64,000 nt of DNA, from the NCBI GenBank assembly GCA_015179045.1, contig WHUZ01000123.1:1-64000 (forward strand), in the 5' to 3' direction. Both the position numbers and the translations under genes were made by a program. This document shows, one piece after another, positions 36,100 to 46,018 of this stretch. Positions within the stretch are counted from its first letter, which is position 1. Each line of letters opens with the position of its first letter. The notes under the pieces were generated by a model. That model searched no databases and was not told the DNA's origin. It saw only the letters and a list, made by a program, of their open reading frames with translations. Origin of the DNA: Kalaharituber pfeilii. Taxonomy: Eukaryota; Ascomycota; Pezizomycetes; Pezizales; Pezizaceae.

Positions 36100-36737
36100 T
36101 GTTACGGGGTACGTTGGGGGTAAGCTGTTTACTAAATAACTAAGTGCAACGTGAAATATAATTAAATATAAGTTACGGAAAATAAAGTAGTTAAGGTAGT
36201 AAGAAAGCTTTATATTTGTTAGGGTTGAGTTCCGGGTCCTCGCCCTTCTAACTCCAGTGGGTCAGGCTTCTATTTATACAAAATGTAGTTCTTCAAAGCT
36301 GTTAACAAATTCAGCTTGAACGGATTCTGGGGATCAAGCCAGACCCTGAAAAAAGCCAAGTGACAGCCTTTCTTTTTAACCAACCCTTACAATAAATTCT
36401 AGAACAACAAATACAAGAACTTGAAACCTCTAATGCAAGCCTCTATCTAAAAATACCATCATAACTCCGATCCCTATGCAAAGATCGATGATATAAGAAA
36501 ATAAGAAAAGGTTATCGTACAACGAATAGTATAACAGGAGCTGCCGGAAGAGTTAGTAACCAAGATTGCTAATCTTAGTAGTTACTTACTTCTTAACCGA
36601 AGAAGTTCCACTACCACAGACCTGACTAGTATCGGGTTAGCTAAACTTCTGACTGGTAGGCTTTATAGTTGGTAGTACCTTTTGACGACACTTAAACAAG
36701 ACGGTATTATAGCATGAGAACGATTATGCCTGTAACA
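36100..36737 (-). repeat. LTR 3 of the chromovirus complex
   Basis: 638 bp, very similar to LTR 2. Both are preceded (plus strand) by the same CAAATATAG leader end. The sequence after its outer end (CCACC) does not match the pentamer outside LTR 1 (GCCTC), so the complex as a whole lacks a target duplication. Confidence 0.92.
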
Positions 36738-36828
36738 CCACCACACTACTTTATAATTAGTAACTGGCCTATAACTGTAAGCTATCCAAATCCAAAGGTT
36801 GCATGCAGTATCTCACATTCACTATATA

Positions 36829-36915
36829 TAAGGTTTGAACTGGTAACCTTACCAGTAGTACTATTACGAGTTGCAACTAACTATTTTGCAAACCATTGCA
36901 CTAAAAAGCAGAACT
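36829..36915 (-). repeat. tRNA-like / Pol III promoter relic
   Basis: On the minus strand a box A match (TAGTGCAATGG, 36892-36902) lies about 60 bp upstream of a box B match (GTTCAAACC). The box B sits in a 6-bp stem (AAGGTT/AACCTT), like a T arm. No acceptor stem can be paired, so this is a tRNA-derived relic or SINE head rather than a working tRNA. Confidence 0.35.
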
Positions 36916-37089
36916 ATTAGTGACTCCTGATAGTATAATCAGGATATATAGGAGTATCCATACATATAAGCTCTTAGTACTAGTTTGTACCAGGTCTTCA
37001 GGTATAGCAGAGGTAGGCCAGTTATATAACCTTATAGCTCACTGCATTTTAGCCCTATTCTGGGTATACTTACATACTATTATGTTATA

Positions 37090-38095
37090 CTATCATGACA
37101 GAAGATAAAACTTTACTAATAACTAATTCAAAAAGACTTAATAAGCTATTTTAGTTTAATTAATTAGTTCTTTATTAGCTTATTAATATACTTTCTAATA
37201 TTAGTATTATTATTACTACTCTTATATTTTAAATTTTTTTTCTTATATTATTATAGTTTTATATTCTTTTTTTATATTAATTCTTAACTTTATAAAACTC
37301 TTAAACTTACTTCTATAAATAGCTCTTTTTTTTTATCTATTATTTTATTAATTAATAAACTTATTTAGTTTCTTATATTTCTTTACTACTACTATTGCTA
37401 TAATTTATAATCTCTAATTATTGAATTATTATTAATATCTAAGTTAATTATACTTTTTAATAAAACTTTTATTATCTAGACTTTCTACTAATATTATAAG
37501 AATAAAAGTAGACTTATAATATAGTAACCTAAAAAAGTTATCTTAAAAGAAGAAGTACTATTATATATTTACTATAACTATAATATAAATAGCTAGTAAA
37601 GTATATAAAAAGTAAAAAATATAAGTATATATAAAATATATATATATAATATATAATAGCTAAAAAGTATTATAGTTATATAAATAAATATTATATAAGC
37701 TATATAAAGTACTAGTAAGTATTACTAATCAAGTATCTTTTTAATCTAATATATAACAACTTTCTATATTTATTACTACTATAATATATAATATAATTAA
37801 GTTAATATAATATATAATTACTACTTAATTAATAAATAAATTTAAAGTATAGTTAGATAAATTTTATTAAAGATTTATTCTAATTTAACTTATACTAATA
37901 AATACTAAGTATAGTTATTATAAACTATATTATTTTAATAGTAGTATACTTTAATTAATTACTTTTATAATTTATTATTTATAATTATTTATATAAGTAA
38001 GTATTAAAAAAAAAAAAAAAGTACTTACTAGTTCTAAAAGTATTAAAATACTATTTAAATCTTATATATTAAATCAAGAATTATAATAAAAATGT
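37090..38095. other. Extremely AT-rich block, C almost only as CpT
   Basis: About 1 kb of nearly pure A/T with no ORF. The remaining cytosines are almost always followed by T, and the guanines almost always preceded by A. CpG is essentially absent, and CpA and CpC are very rare. It looks like a heavily C-to-T mutated repeat. A similar block lies at about 38905-39130, on the other side of an LTR-like insertion. Confidence 0.75.
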
Positions 38096-38290
38096 AGTAA
38101 TTACTAACAGACAATCTTGAATATTGTGAATATTGGATAGACTTCACTGAATTATCAAATCGGATGAACTCCAGGCTTTACTTTCTATTTATCCAGTCAG
38201 AAAACTTCCAGTATCACGTTAAGAAGAGGAAAAATTTTATACTTATTAGATATATCTTTTAAAATAAGTATAAATTTATTATATAGCATT

Positions 38291-38899
38291 TGTTACGGCT
38301 AAGGTAAGACTTACGGAGTCGGTTCCGGAAGCACCGCCAGAGACATATGCTAAAGATGTAACTGATCACTACTAGGCAACGTCCGGGTACTGGTAAACGG
38401 CGGTTGCCTACTGAAGTGTGTGTTGAAGTTGCACATGGCCTACCAATATGCGCACATGCATCACAGACCTTCCTAATGCATGTTTCTATTACGTTCACGC
38501 CTTTCCGGCTACCGCAGACCTTCCTAATGCATGCCTCTATTACGTTCACGCCTTTCCAGCTACCGCAGACCTTCCTAAGGCATGCCTCTATTACGTTCAC
38601 GCCTTTCCTGCTACTACGGACCTTCCTGATGCGTGTTTTCTGTTACGTTTCTCTGTCTGTATGCCTTAGCATGTTTATCGTCATGTTACCGTCAATTGAC
38701 TAGTCATGTATGACGGCCGGAAGTCTATATAAACGAGCTGAACAGTTAGCTAGAAGGAAATCAAGACACAAGCAGTGTTCTAAGTTGAACTCTCACTTAA
38801 CGCTCTCGCGTAACCTTTTGTCGTCCGCTTCGCTGCCTTCGTGAACCCGGAGTCGCCTCAAGAGTCACTCTCACGAGTCCAGCGACGCCTACGCTGATA
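38291..38899 (+). repeat. LTR-like unit (solo or truncated LTR) inserted in AT-rich DNA
   Basis: It begins TGTTACGGCTAAGG, the same start as the sense strand of the gypsy element 1 LTRs. It carries a TATATAAACGAG box (about 38728) and a downstream ACAAGCAGTGTTCTAAGTT segment also related to those LTRs. ATAGCATT precedes it (38283-38290) and recurs at 38897-38904. The expected ...GTAACA end is not visible, so the 3' boundary is uncertain. Confidence 0.6.
38463..38650 (+). repeat. 51-bp tandem repeats in the LTR U3-like region
   Basis: About 3.6 units of a 51-bp sequence beginning CAGACCTTCCTAATGCATG, at 38463, 38514, 38565 and 38616 (the last one partial). They lie upstream of the TATA box, like LTR enhancer repeats. 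Being a multiple of three, they also read as a 17-residue repeat, but nothing suggests translation. Confidence 0.85.
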
Positions 38900-38904
38900 G
38901 CATT

Positions 38905-39895
38905 CTAATACTTTCTAAACTAGTAAGTATCTTTCTTTTAAAATAATTATTTCAAACATTCTATTAAATAATAAAACAAAGAGATAAACTTTAGTATTTT
39001 TTCTAAGCTAAGAAAAGGTATCTACTATTGCAAAATCTGATTCTAAAGGTATTAAAGCTAAAAATATTTTCTTTTACTTAGAAGATATGTTTTTAAGAAT
39101 AATATATTAAAGAAAGAGATATTAGAGAGGCTGCATATTTCACCTATATCTATACCGAGGCCTATACATATGTATCATGACTGGTATCTTTATATGAAGG
39201 TAGTTGTCAGGCTTATTTAGATCTATATTACCTTCAACAAAAGGTCTTTCCACTCCTGCTTTAGCCCCTGTCCAATGCCATACACTCTAGTATTCGATTG
39301 GAAGATCTAATGTAGGATAGATACCTCAAGCCAGCCTTTTTCCAACCTACCCTATCTTCACCTCGATTGATATTCTGCCAGTTGATAGTGACTCACCGTA
39401 ACTTAGCCGATTTGATTAATGGTTCATAAGTTACATACTGAGGAACATTACTCTGTACTTGAGAACTCTGCACGCTTCCGATGCATAGTTATTACAGTCA
39501 CAGGAATTTGCTAAATCCAACCTCATAAGTTGGTATCCGCATAGTGTGATACCGCTCAATCCAATATGCCCATACACCACCATTACTCACAGGGTGGGTA
39601 AAGCCTCGGCTAATTTCATGCCAGTTGACAAACAAAACTTCAATCACTTTTACCCAGAATTTCATAGAAAACCATTGAGTGCATAGATATTTGGAGGACT
39701 CCAGCCATGCCAATGCAGCCATATCATACTCGGTCGTGATCCATGCAGTTCTGCGGCGGTGCAAGTTGGTGAGGTAACAACTGCAGCTCAAGTGGAGCTG
39801 TTGGAAAGCCCTATGAGGATTTATAGTATACAAGGTAGTAAAGGATCACTACTTGTAAGCGGACTCCTCTAACGACAAATCAACAAACATTCAAA
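38905..39895. other. AT-rich flank and NLR upstream region
   Basis: The AT-rich block continues to about 39130. Beyond it the composition is normal. A minus-strand ORF at 39498-39833 (111 codons, tryptophan-rich: ALAWLESSKYLCTQWFSMKFW) is unlike any family I recognise and may be an exon or chance. Its start is within 65 bp of the NLR start codon in the opposite direction. Confidence 0.3.
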
Positions 39896-42800
39896 ATGAG
39901 CGTACAACAGAATAGCACCTCACTCTTTCCCAAGGATTTCAATTGGCGTCGACCTTTTGGGTCGCAGAAATCGGGTAAATCAGGTTCGACAATACAACAG
40001 GCCTTGTCCTCCGGCTCCACGAACAATCAACTGGCGGCGAGATCAAGATCCCCTTTTCGAAGGCGTCCAAAAAGCTCGATCTCTTCCATTCCAGCGGTCG
40101 CTTCACCTGCTCTACCTGCTGCCATACCAACACCCTCTGTACTCTCTGGAGGTCGTTCAAGAGCCGGAGCTGTAGCTCCGACCGTACTTACTGCTGCACC
40201 GCTACTTCTGGCACCCCCAGCAGCCTCGGTGCCTTTGGGAGGTGGCCCTGGCGTTGGAGCTGTAGCTCCAACAAACTCCCTATCACTGTGGGAAAGGTCG
40301 CTTGAGATAACTCAGAAAAAGCTATTAGAAAAGGGATTACCACCTCTGGCGCTCAGCAAGGACTCACATCAACCAGCAAGCGAGATTGTTAAGTTGACCA
40401 TAGATGACTTACAGGCCACTATTGGCGACCAGCAGCATGACAAATCTGTGGCCGCTCAGCGTTTGCAAGATATCTTGAGAACCTTTGACAAGTATGCAAA
40501 GATTGTGGATACCGCAATACAACATAGTCCGGAGGTCACAGCCTTGGTTTGGGCGGGCGTAAGAGGAATATTGCAAGTTCGTTACTTGGAGTATTGTTCT
40601 ATTTTATAGTAGCTGACTGACTGCTGGTAGGTTGCTTTGAATCATATGGGGATCATAGAGAGCCTTGAACAGGTTACTGCCACCATCGTTGAAAAGATGG
40701 CACTATGTGATTTTTATGCCAGTATGTACGAGGAAACATCGAAGATTATTTTATCGTCCGCCGCAACAACGCAACAACTTCAAAAAACGCTGGGTTCTGC
40801 TTTGCCAGAGCTTTACGCTGCTATTCTAGTTTTTGCGGTGAAGGCGCGCCAGTATTTTGACATCGACCCTTCGATCACCAGGATCACAAAACTGGCATAC
40901 ATGTTCAAGCCCTTTGCTGTCGAATTTCAGCCATTTATCGACGATATCTCTGAACAGGAAAGACGTGTTCGAGAATGTGCAGATATGGGCACCATGAAAA
41001 GAATAATAGACAACTCTAGAACGCTTGAGCAGATGCAAGGCCTTCTCAATAATATTGAATTAAAAGTGGCGCCGCTAACCAAGCTAAACGAGATCTTTGA
41101 CATCACCAAACTTCGGAGGATCCGAGAGCTGCTACAAATGCTATCCCCATTAGAGTCGCCAAAGCGGCATCAGGATGTGCGGTCCAGTCGGGTTGAAGGC
41201 ACAGGCGCCTGGGTACTGCAACACGACCGCTTCTGCCAATGGCGTGACAGCACCACACAAAATGCGAATGACCGTATTCTATGCTGTTATGGTGCCCCTG
41301 GTGCTGGGAAAACAGTGATAAGGTATCTTTTTATCCATATTCAACTGGTATAGGATGCAACACTAATGATGCCTTGTACCAATGTAGCTCCATTGTGATT
41401 GATGATCTCACGTCCCAATTTCCTCGACGAAATATTGTAGGCATTGCTTATCTATATTGCGACTATCGAGACCAAGCGAGCCAAACAGTAGTTAATATCC
41501 TGGGCAGCCTACTTCAGCAATTTCTAATTCCCGTATCACAAGTACCAGATGCAGTGACAAGATCATTGGAATCTATTCAACAGGAGCACAAGAGAGTGGA
41601 GATTAAGGATATCTCCGAAATGATCAAGATTATCGTTCCCTTGTTTGACCGCAGCTTTGTGTGCATAGATGCTTTAGATGAGCTAGAGTTCAATATTCAG
41701 AAACATCTCCTCGAAGTGCTCCACAGTGAATTCAGTACTTCTCGGATATTTCTCACTGGAAGACCTCATGTTCAGTTAGCGCTCAACACATATCTAGGCC
41801 TCAATCCCGAACAGCAACGCCCAATTGACGTTATAGCTGATCCAAGTGATATTGGGGCATACATTAATCGTGCAATTGCACAGGATACAAACCCAGACGC
41901 CATGAATGGACAGCTGAAAGCTGATATTCTGAGTACAATTATAGAAAAATCTCAAGGGATGTTCCTGCTTCCTGTCTTACATATTGGCATGGTTCTTGAC
42001 CAGCAGACAATAACAAAAAGGCGGGAAGCACTCAAAGAATTGCCAGTAGACCTGCATAAGGCCTTTGCAGACATGATTCATAGAGTTGCTTCGCGGCCGA
42101 GTGCTCAACTGGGGTTGCGAGCACTAATGTGGCTACATCTTGCCCACCGACCACTAAAACTAGATGAGTTCAGCCATTTACTTGCAGTGGAGCGAGGCGA
42201 TACCAAAATGCATAAAGACAATATTCCGTCAAAGAAAGCATTGCTAGAATCCTGCGTTGGGCTTGTTATCTTCGATGAAGAGACAGAGGTAGTTCGGTTC
42301 GTGCACTATTCAGTAGAGGAGTATATCAAGCAACGTACGGACTTTTACTTCCCTACTGGATACACTGAAGCCGCAGAGATTTGTTTGACGTACCTTAACT
42401 TTGACGAAGTAGCTTGCCATTGTACCACAATGGACAGTCTTGAGCAACAAATGGAAGACTTTGCCTTCTTAGAATATGCAGCTTGTTATTGGGGTCACTA
42501 TGCGCGATATAGGCAAAGCAATGATTCTGTTAGAAGACTAGCCTTGAAGTTACTACAATGGGGGGAGAAGGAACCCCATTGCGCGTTCCAAGTATTGCGC
42601 TATAAATATTTATGGCGTACGTGTTGCCCATGGTCCAAACCATTTACAAGGCGATTCATGGGAATACACGCGGCCGCTTCCTTTGGATTGGAGCTATACA
42701 TGACTTCTTTAGTGAATGGAGCTGAGGACTGGAATTTAAGGGATGAAGATGATCACACACCGCTAATATGGGCAGTTATGGCAGGACGTGAGGCCGTTGT

Positions 42801-44679
42801 GAAGCTGCTTGTGGGGCAGGAGGATGTGGATATCAATCCGAAGGACAAGAAGTTTACTTATACCCCGTTGTCATGGGCAGTTAAGAGCGGAAGTAAGGCC
42901 ATGGTGAAGCTGCTTCTTGATTGCAAGCGTGTGGATGTTGACTCAAGAGACAACTCATATCATCGGACGGCGTTGTCAAGGGCAGCTGAATATGGGCATG
43001 AGGACATTGTGCGACTGTTTATCGAGCGCCCGGATGTGAATGCTGACTTAGTGGAATATACTTATACTCAGACGCCGTTGTCACGGGCGGCTGACAATGG
43101 ACAAGAGGCCGTTGTTCGGCTGCTTCTCGAGCGTGAGGATGTGGATGCTGACGGAAAGCATAGTGACCGGTCGCCGTTGTCACGGGCAGCTGAAAATGGA
43201 CATGAGGCCATTGTGCGACTGCTTCTCGAGCGCGATGATGTCAATCCCGACTCAAAGGACCCTTGGAATTGGACGCCGTTGTTATTTGCAGTTAACAATG
43301 GACATGAGGCCGTTGTGCGACTGCTTCTCGAACGCAAGGAAGTGAATGTCAATATAAGGGGGACAAAATGGGGTAGCCCCACGCCATTGGGTCTCGCAAT
43401 TGAAAACAAACATGAGGCCATTGTGCGACTGCTTCTCGAGCACAAGGATGTGGATGCCAGCTTATTGGTCTGGAACAGGCCAGGATGGACACCGTTGAGA
43501 GAGGCAGCTATTGCGGGAAATGAGGCCATTATGCGGCTGCTTATGGAGCGCGAGGATGTGGACATCGACTCAAGGGACGAAGATGATCGCACGCCGTTTA
43601 ATTGGGCAGCTAAGAAAGGGCATGAAGCCATCGTTAGGTTGCTTATTGAGTGCGACGGTGTGGACGTCAACTCAAGGGACAACAATGGCATGACGCCGTT
43701 GTCATGGGCAGCTCAATGTGGACATAAAGGCGTTGTGAAGCTGCTTATTGAGCACGACGGTGTGGATGTCAACTCAAAGGACAATAAGGGAATGACGCCG
43801 TTATCATGGGCAGCTTCTGGTTACCAAGGTATAACAATTACTGAAGAACACGAGGCTATTGTGAAGCTGCTTATTGAATGCGAGCGTGTGGACGTCAACT
43901 CAAAGGACAATGATGGCATGACACCGTTATCATGGGCAGCTATGAGAGGATTCGCAACAAAAGACGGAAGTGTGGACTGGAAAAGGAAAGGGTGGGATGC
44001 CATTGTGAAGCTGCTTGTTGAGTGCGAGCGTGTGGACGTCAACTTAAAGAACAATAAGGGTATGACGCCGTTGTCATTGGCAGCTGATATTGGATACGAG
44101 GCCGCTGTGAAGCTGCTTATTGAGTGCGAGCGTGTGGACGTCAGCTCAAAGGACAATGAGGGCATGACGTCCTTGCATTGGGCAGCTATGCGAGGACTCA
44201 CAACAAAAGAAGAAATCGTTGATTACACGTATAGGGAAGGATGGGAGGCCATTGTGAAGCTGCTTATTGAGTGCGAGCGTGTGGACGTCAATTCAAAGGA
44301 CAATAAGGGTAGGACCCCGTTGTCATTGGCAGCTGATTATGGACACGAGGCCATTGTGAAGCTTCTACTTGAGTGCCAGCGTGTGGACGTCAACTCAATG
44401 GACAATGAGGGCATGACGCCGTTGTCATGGGCAGCTATGCGAGGACTTAAAACAAAAATCTCTAGGTACGAGGTAGTCTGCAATGGTTGGAACACCAAGA
44501 ACAAGGAGAGGGAAGGGTGGGAGGCCATTGTGAAGCTGCTTATCGAGTGCGAGCGTGTGGACGTCAACTCAAAGGACCATAACGGCGTGACACCATTGTC
44601 ATTGGCAGGTGAATGTGGAAGCAGGGCCATTGTGAAGTTGCTTATTGAATGCGAGCGGGTGGACGTCAAAGCACAATAA
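39896..44679 (+). CDS. NLR-like STAND protein: NACHT NTPase with 17 ankyrin repeats
   Basis: Model: exons 39896-40576, 40631-41322, 41388-44679 (introns 54 and 65 bp, GT...TAG). They join in frame to 1,554 residues. Residues 1-100 are Ser/Pro/Ala-rich. Residues 100-430 form a helical domain like the N-terminal module of fungal STAND proteins (LWERSLEITQKKLLEKG). Walker A GAPGAGKT is at 448-455 and a Walker B-like VCIDALDE at about 549-556, followed by the NACHT helical region (HLAHRPLKLDEF, VRFVHYSVEEYIK). Ankyrin repeats run from about residue 910 to the end. From repeat 9 on they are nearly identical (TPLSWAA..., IVKLLIECERVDVNSKD). Repeats 12, 14 and 16 carry insertions of about 14-24 residues. 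Members of this family detect non-self and trigger incompatibility or defence; the ligand here is unknown. The final repeat is lost by a frameshift near 44668. Intron 2 falls just after Walker A. Confidence 0.9.
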
Positions 44680-44740
44680 GAGTATGACTTCGTTGCCGTT
44701 AGCAGCTGAACGTGGACACGAGGCATTGCGAAGCTACTAA
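43580..44740 (+). repeat. High-identity ankyrin repeat array (DNA level)
   Basis: About ten 102-nt units, some expanded, share long blocks such as GCCATTGTGAAGCTGCTTAT and GAGTGCGAGCGTGTGGACGT. Long and short units alternate (12/13, 14/15, 16/17), which implies recent duplication of two-repeat blocks. A frameshifted eighteenth unit remains at 44680-44740. Confidence 0.85.
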
Positions 44741-45351
44741 GTGGACATTTTGACGCGATTTCTCACTAAATGTAGCATGCTCTTCCTTTACTTCTGGAGC
44801 TACCTGAGGATTTGGAGCAGGATTGCTAGTTTCCGTATGCTGTACATTTTTACTTATGTTTGTAAATTTCACCCAGGTGTCTTTGAAGTACTGTACCAAA
44901 ATCGTCGTTGTTATTAAGCCCCAAGATCAATATTATGTCGTTTTAGCCCGACCTGCCATGGCGAACAGCTGCACGTGAGGTCACGTGACAAAAATGTCGT
45001 TTTAGCTCAAGTTTTCATCTGCGCTGGGCACAAAAATAAAATTCACAGCAATTCAAAATTTTCTTGATTGCCGCTTACTTGATAAGCTGGATAGATAGCG
45101 ACTTCGCAGAAACGAGGACTTGAAGAGCTGCATATTTCATGCAAATGAATTGTAATCCAGAGCCAATCATAATCTATCCCTACGCAGGATTGGTCGTATA
45201 TGCGCACAAAACCCGATTATACTGATTACGGATTAGAATGGCTGGAGGGGAGGAGGGAGGAGAGGCTATTTGAGCGAGGATTGTGGAGGGTGGGAGGTGT
45301 GGAGGCCGTGAGTGCAATTGCGAGAGGGGAAGTTGTCTTTTTTTCCAGGAA

Positions 45352-45354
<3 letters not shown>
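44741..45354. other. NLR downstream region, no gene seen
   Basis: Contains TATGTCGTTTTAGC(C/T)C twice (44934 and about 44995) and a purine-rich stretch before the LINE tail. I see no supported ORF. Confidence 0.5.
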
Positions 45355-45385
<31 letters not shown>

Positions 45386-45418
45386 ATAACCCCGCTTGTA
45401 GCACGTGGCCATGGCAGG
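45355..45418 (-). mobile_element. Severely truncated LINE: 3' tail only
   Basis: A T run of about 25 nt is followed by ATCACATAACCCCGCTTGTA and GCCATGGCAGGGT. These match the last ~45 bp of the LINE copies at 347-2906 and 18811-21268. It is a minimal insertion that kept only the 3' terminus. Confidence 0.85.
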
Positions 45419-45427
45419 GTAACTTAT

Positions 45428-45529
45428 TATAGCTTGGTGAAGTGGTAGAAACAGAGGTTACAACGACATGGAGCGGTATAGAATTGAGGGTCCTAGTTCG
45501 ATTCCGAGAAGAGGTTCCAACGATTTTTC
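45428..45529 (+). repeat. tRNA-like relic next to the LINE tail
   Basis: Box A match TGGTGAAGTGG (45435-45445) and box B match GTTCGATTC (45496-45504), then TTTTT at about 45525. The acceptor and T stems do not pair well. A tRNA-derived SINE head or dead tRNA is the likely explanation. Confidence 0.35.
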
Positions 45530-46018
45530 CTGTTCTTATTCCTGCTGCGCATAAGTTCCGACACTTCCACATTTGCCCCCGTTCCCCTAGCCTCGTCCCC
45601 AGGCGGGCTTTTAGTCCTTGGGCACGTGACACACTAGTCATTTGTTAGTAAGCAATGAATTATCTTGAGCGAGATATGATAGTGAACTTAAATATTTCAG
45701 TTTATTACATTTACAGTTCTTGGCACTCACGTGATTGTCCGATTAGCTAATCTTAGGCTTCTACAAACACCTGGGGACGAGGCTACCGTTCCTCCTAGTA
45801 CATAAATAAACTTCTATGTATCTCACGTGCCTGCGTCTGGAAAACACCAGCCCCACCATCCAGGCGCGGGGAAGATGTAGCTTGCACTACCTTGCCCTAA
45901 ATTTACTACATACTGCGACGTCACTCAAACCAAACCAAGTGACCTGACAGTATTAATCCCCTGTCCTTGTCCGTCTTTACTCGTGATAAACCATCATTCC
46001 TTCCTGCCACTAAATGCC
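45530..46018 (+). promoter_or_regulatory. Upstream region of the AMPK gamma gene
   Basis: Intergenic DNA holding the promoter. Pyrimidine-rich stretches (CCCCTGTCCTTGTCCGTC, from 45958) lie just before the start codon, as is common in fungal promoters. I see no clear TATA box. Confidence 0.45.

Noticed and set aside
37090..38095. Mitochondrial insert
   Set aside because: AT content fits, but I see no mitochondrial coding or RNA motifs, and the CpT-only pattern fits C-to-T mutation of a repeat better.
38463..38650. CRISPR-like array
   Set aside because: Contiguous tandem repeats without unique spacers, in a eukaryotic LTR.
38448..38669. Protein with 17-residue repeats
   Set aside because: Product of 51-bp LTR U3 repeats; no start context or conserved domain.
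41281..41387. Continuous reading through intron 2 of the NLR
   Set aside because: The open frame through it would disrupt the sequence after Walker A. A 65-bp GT...TAG intron with a CTAAT branch site restores the NACHT continuity.
43068..43691. 207-codon minus ORF across the ankyrin array
   Set aside because: Repetitive antisense shadow of the ankyrin repeats, with no independent motif.
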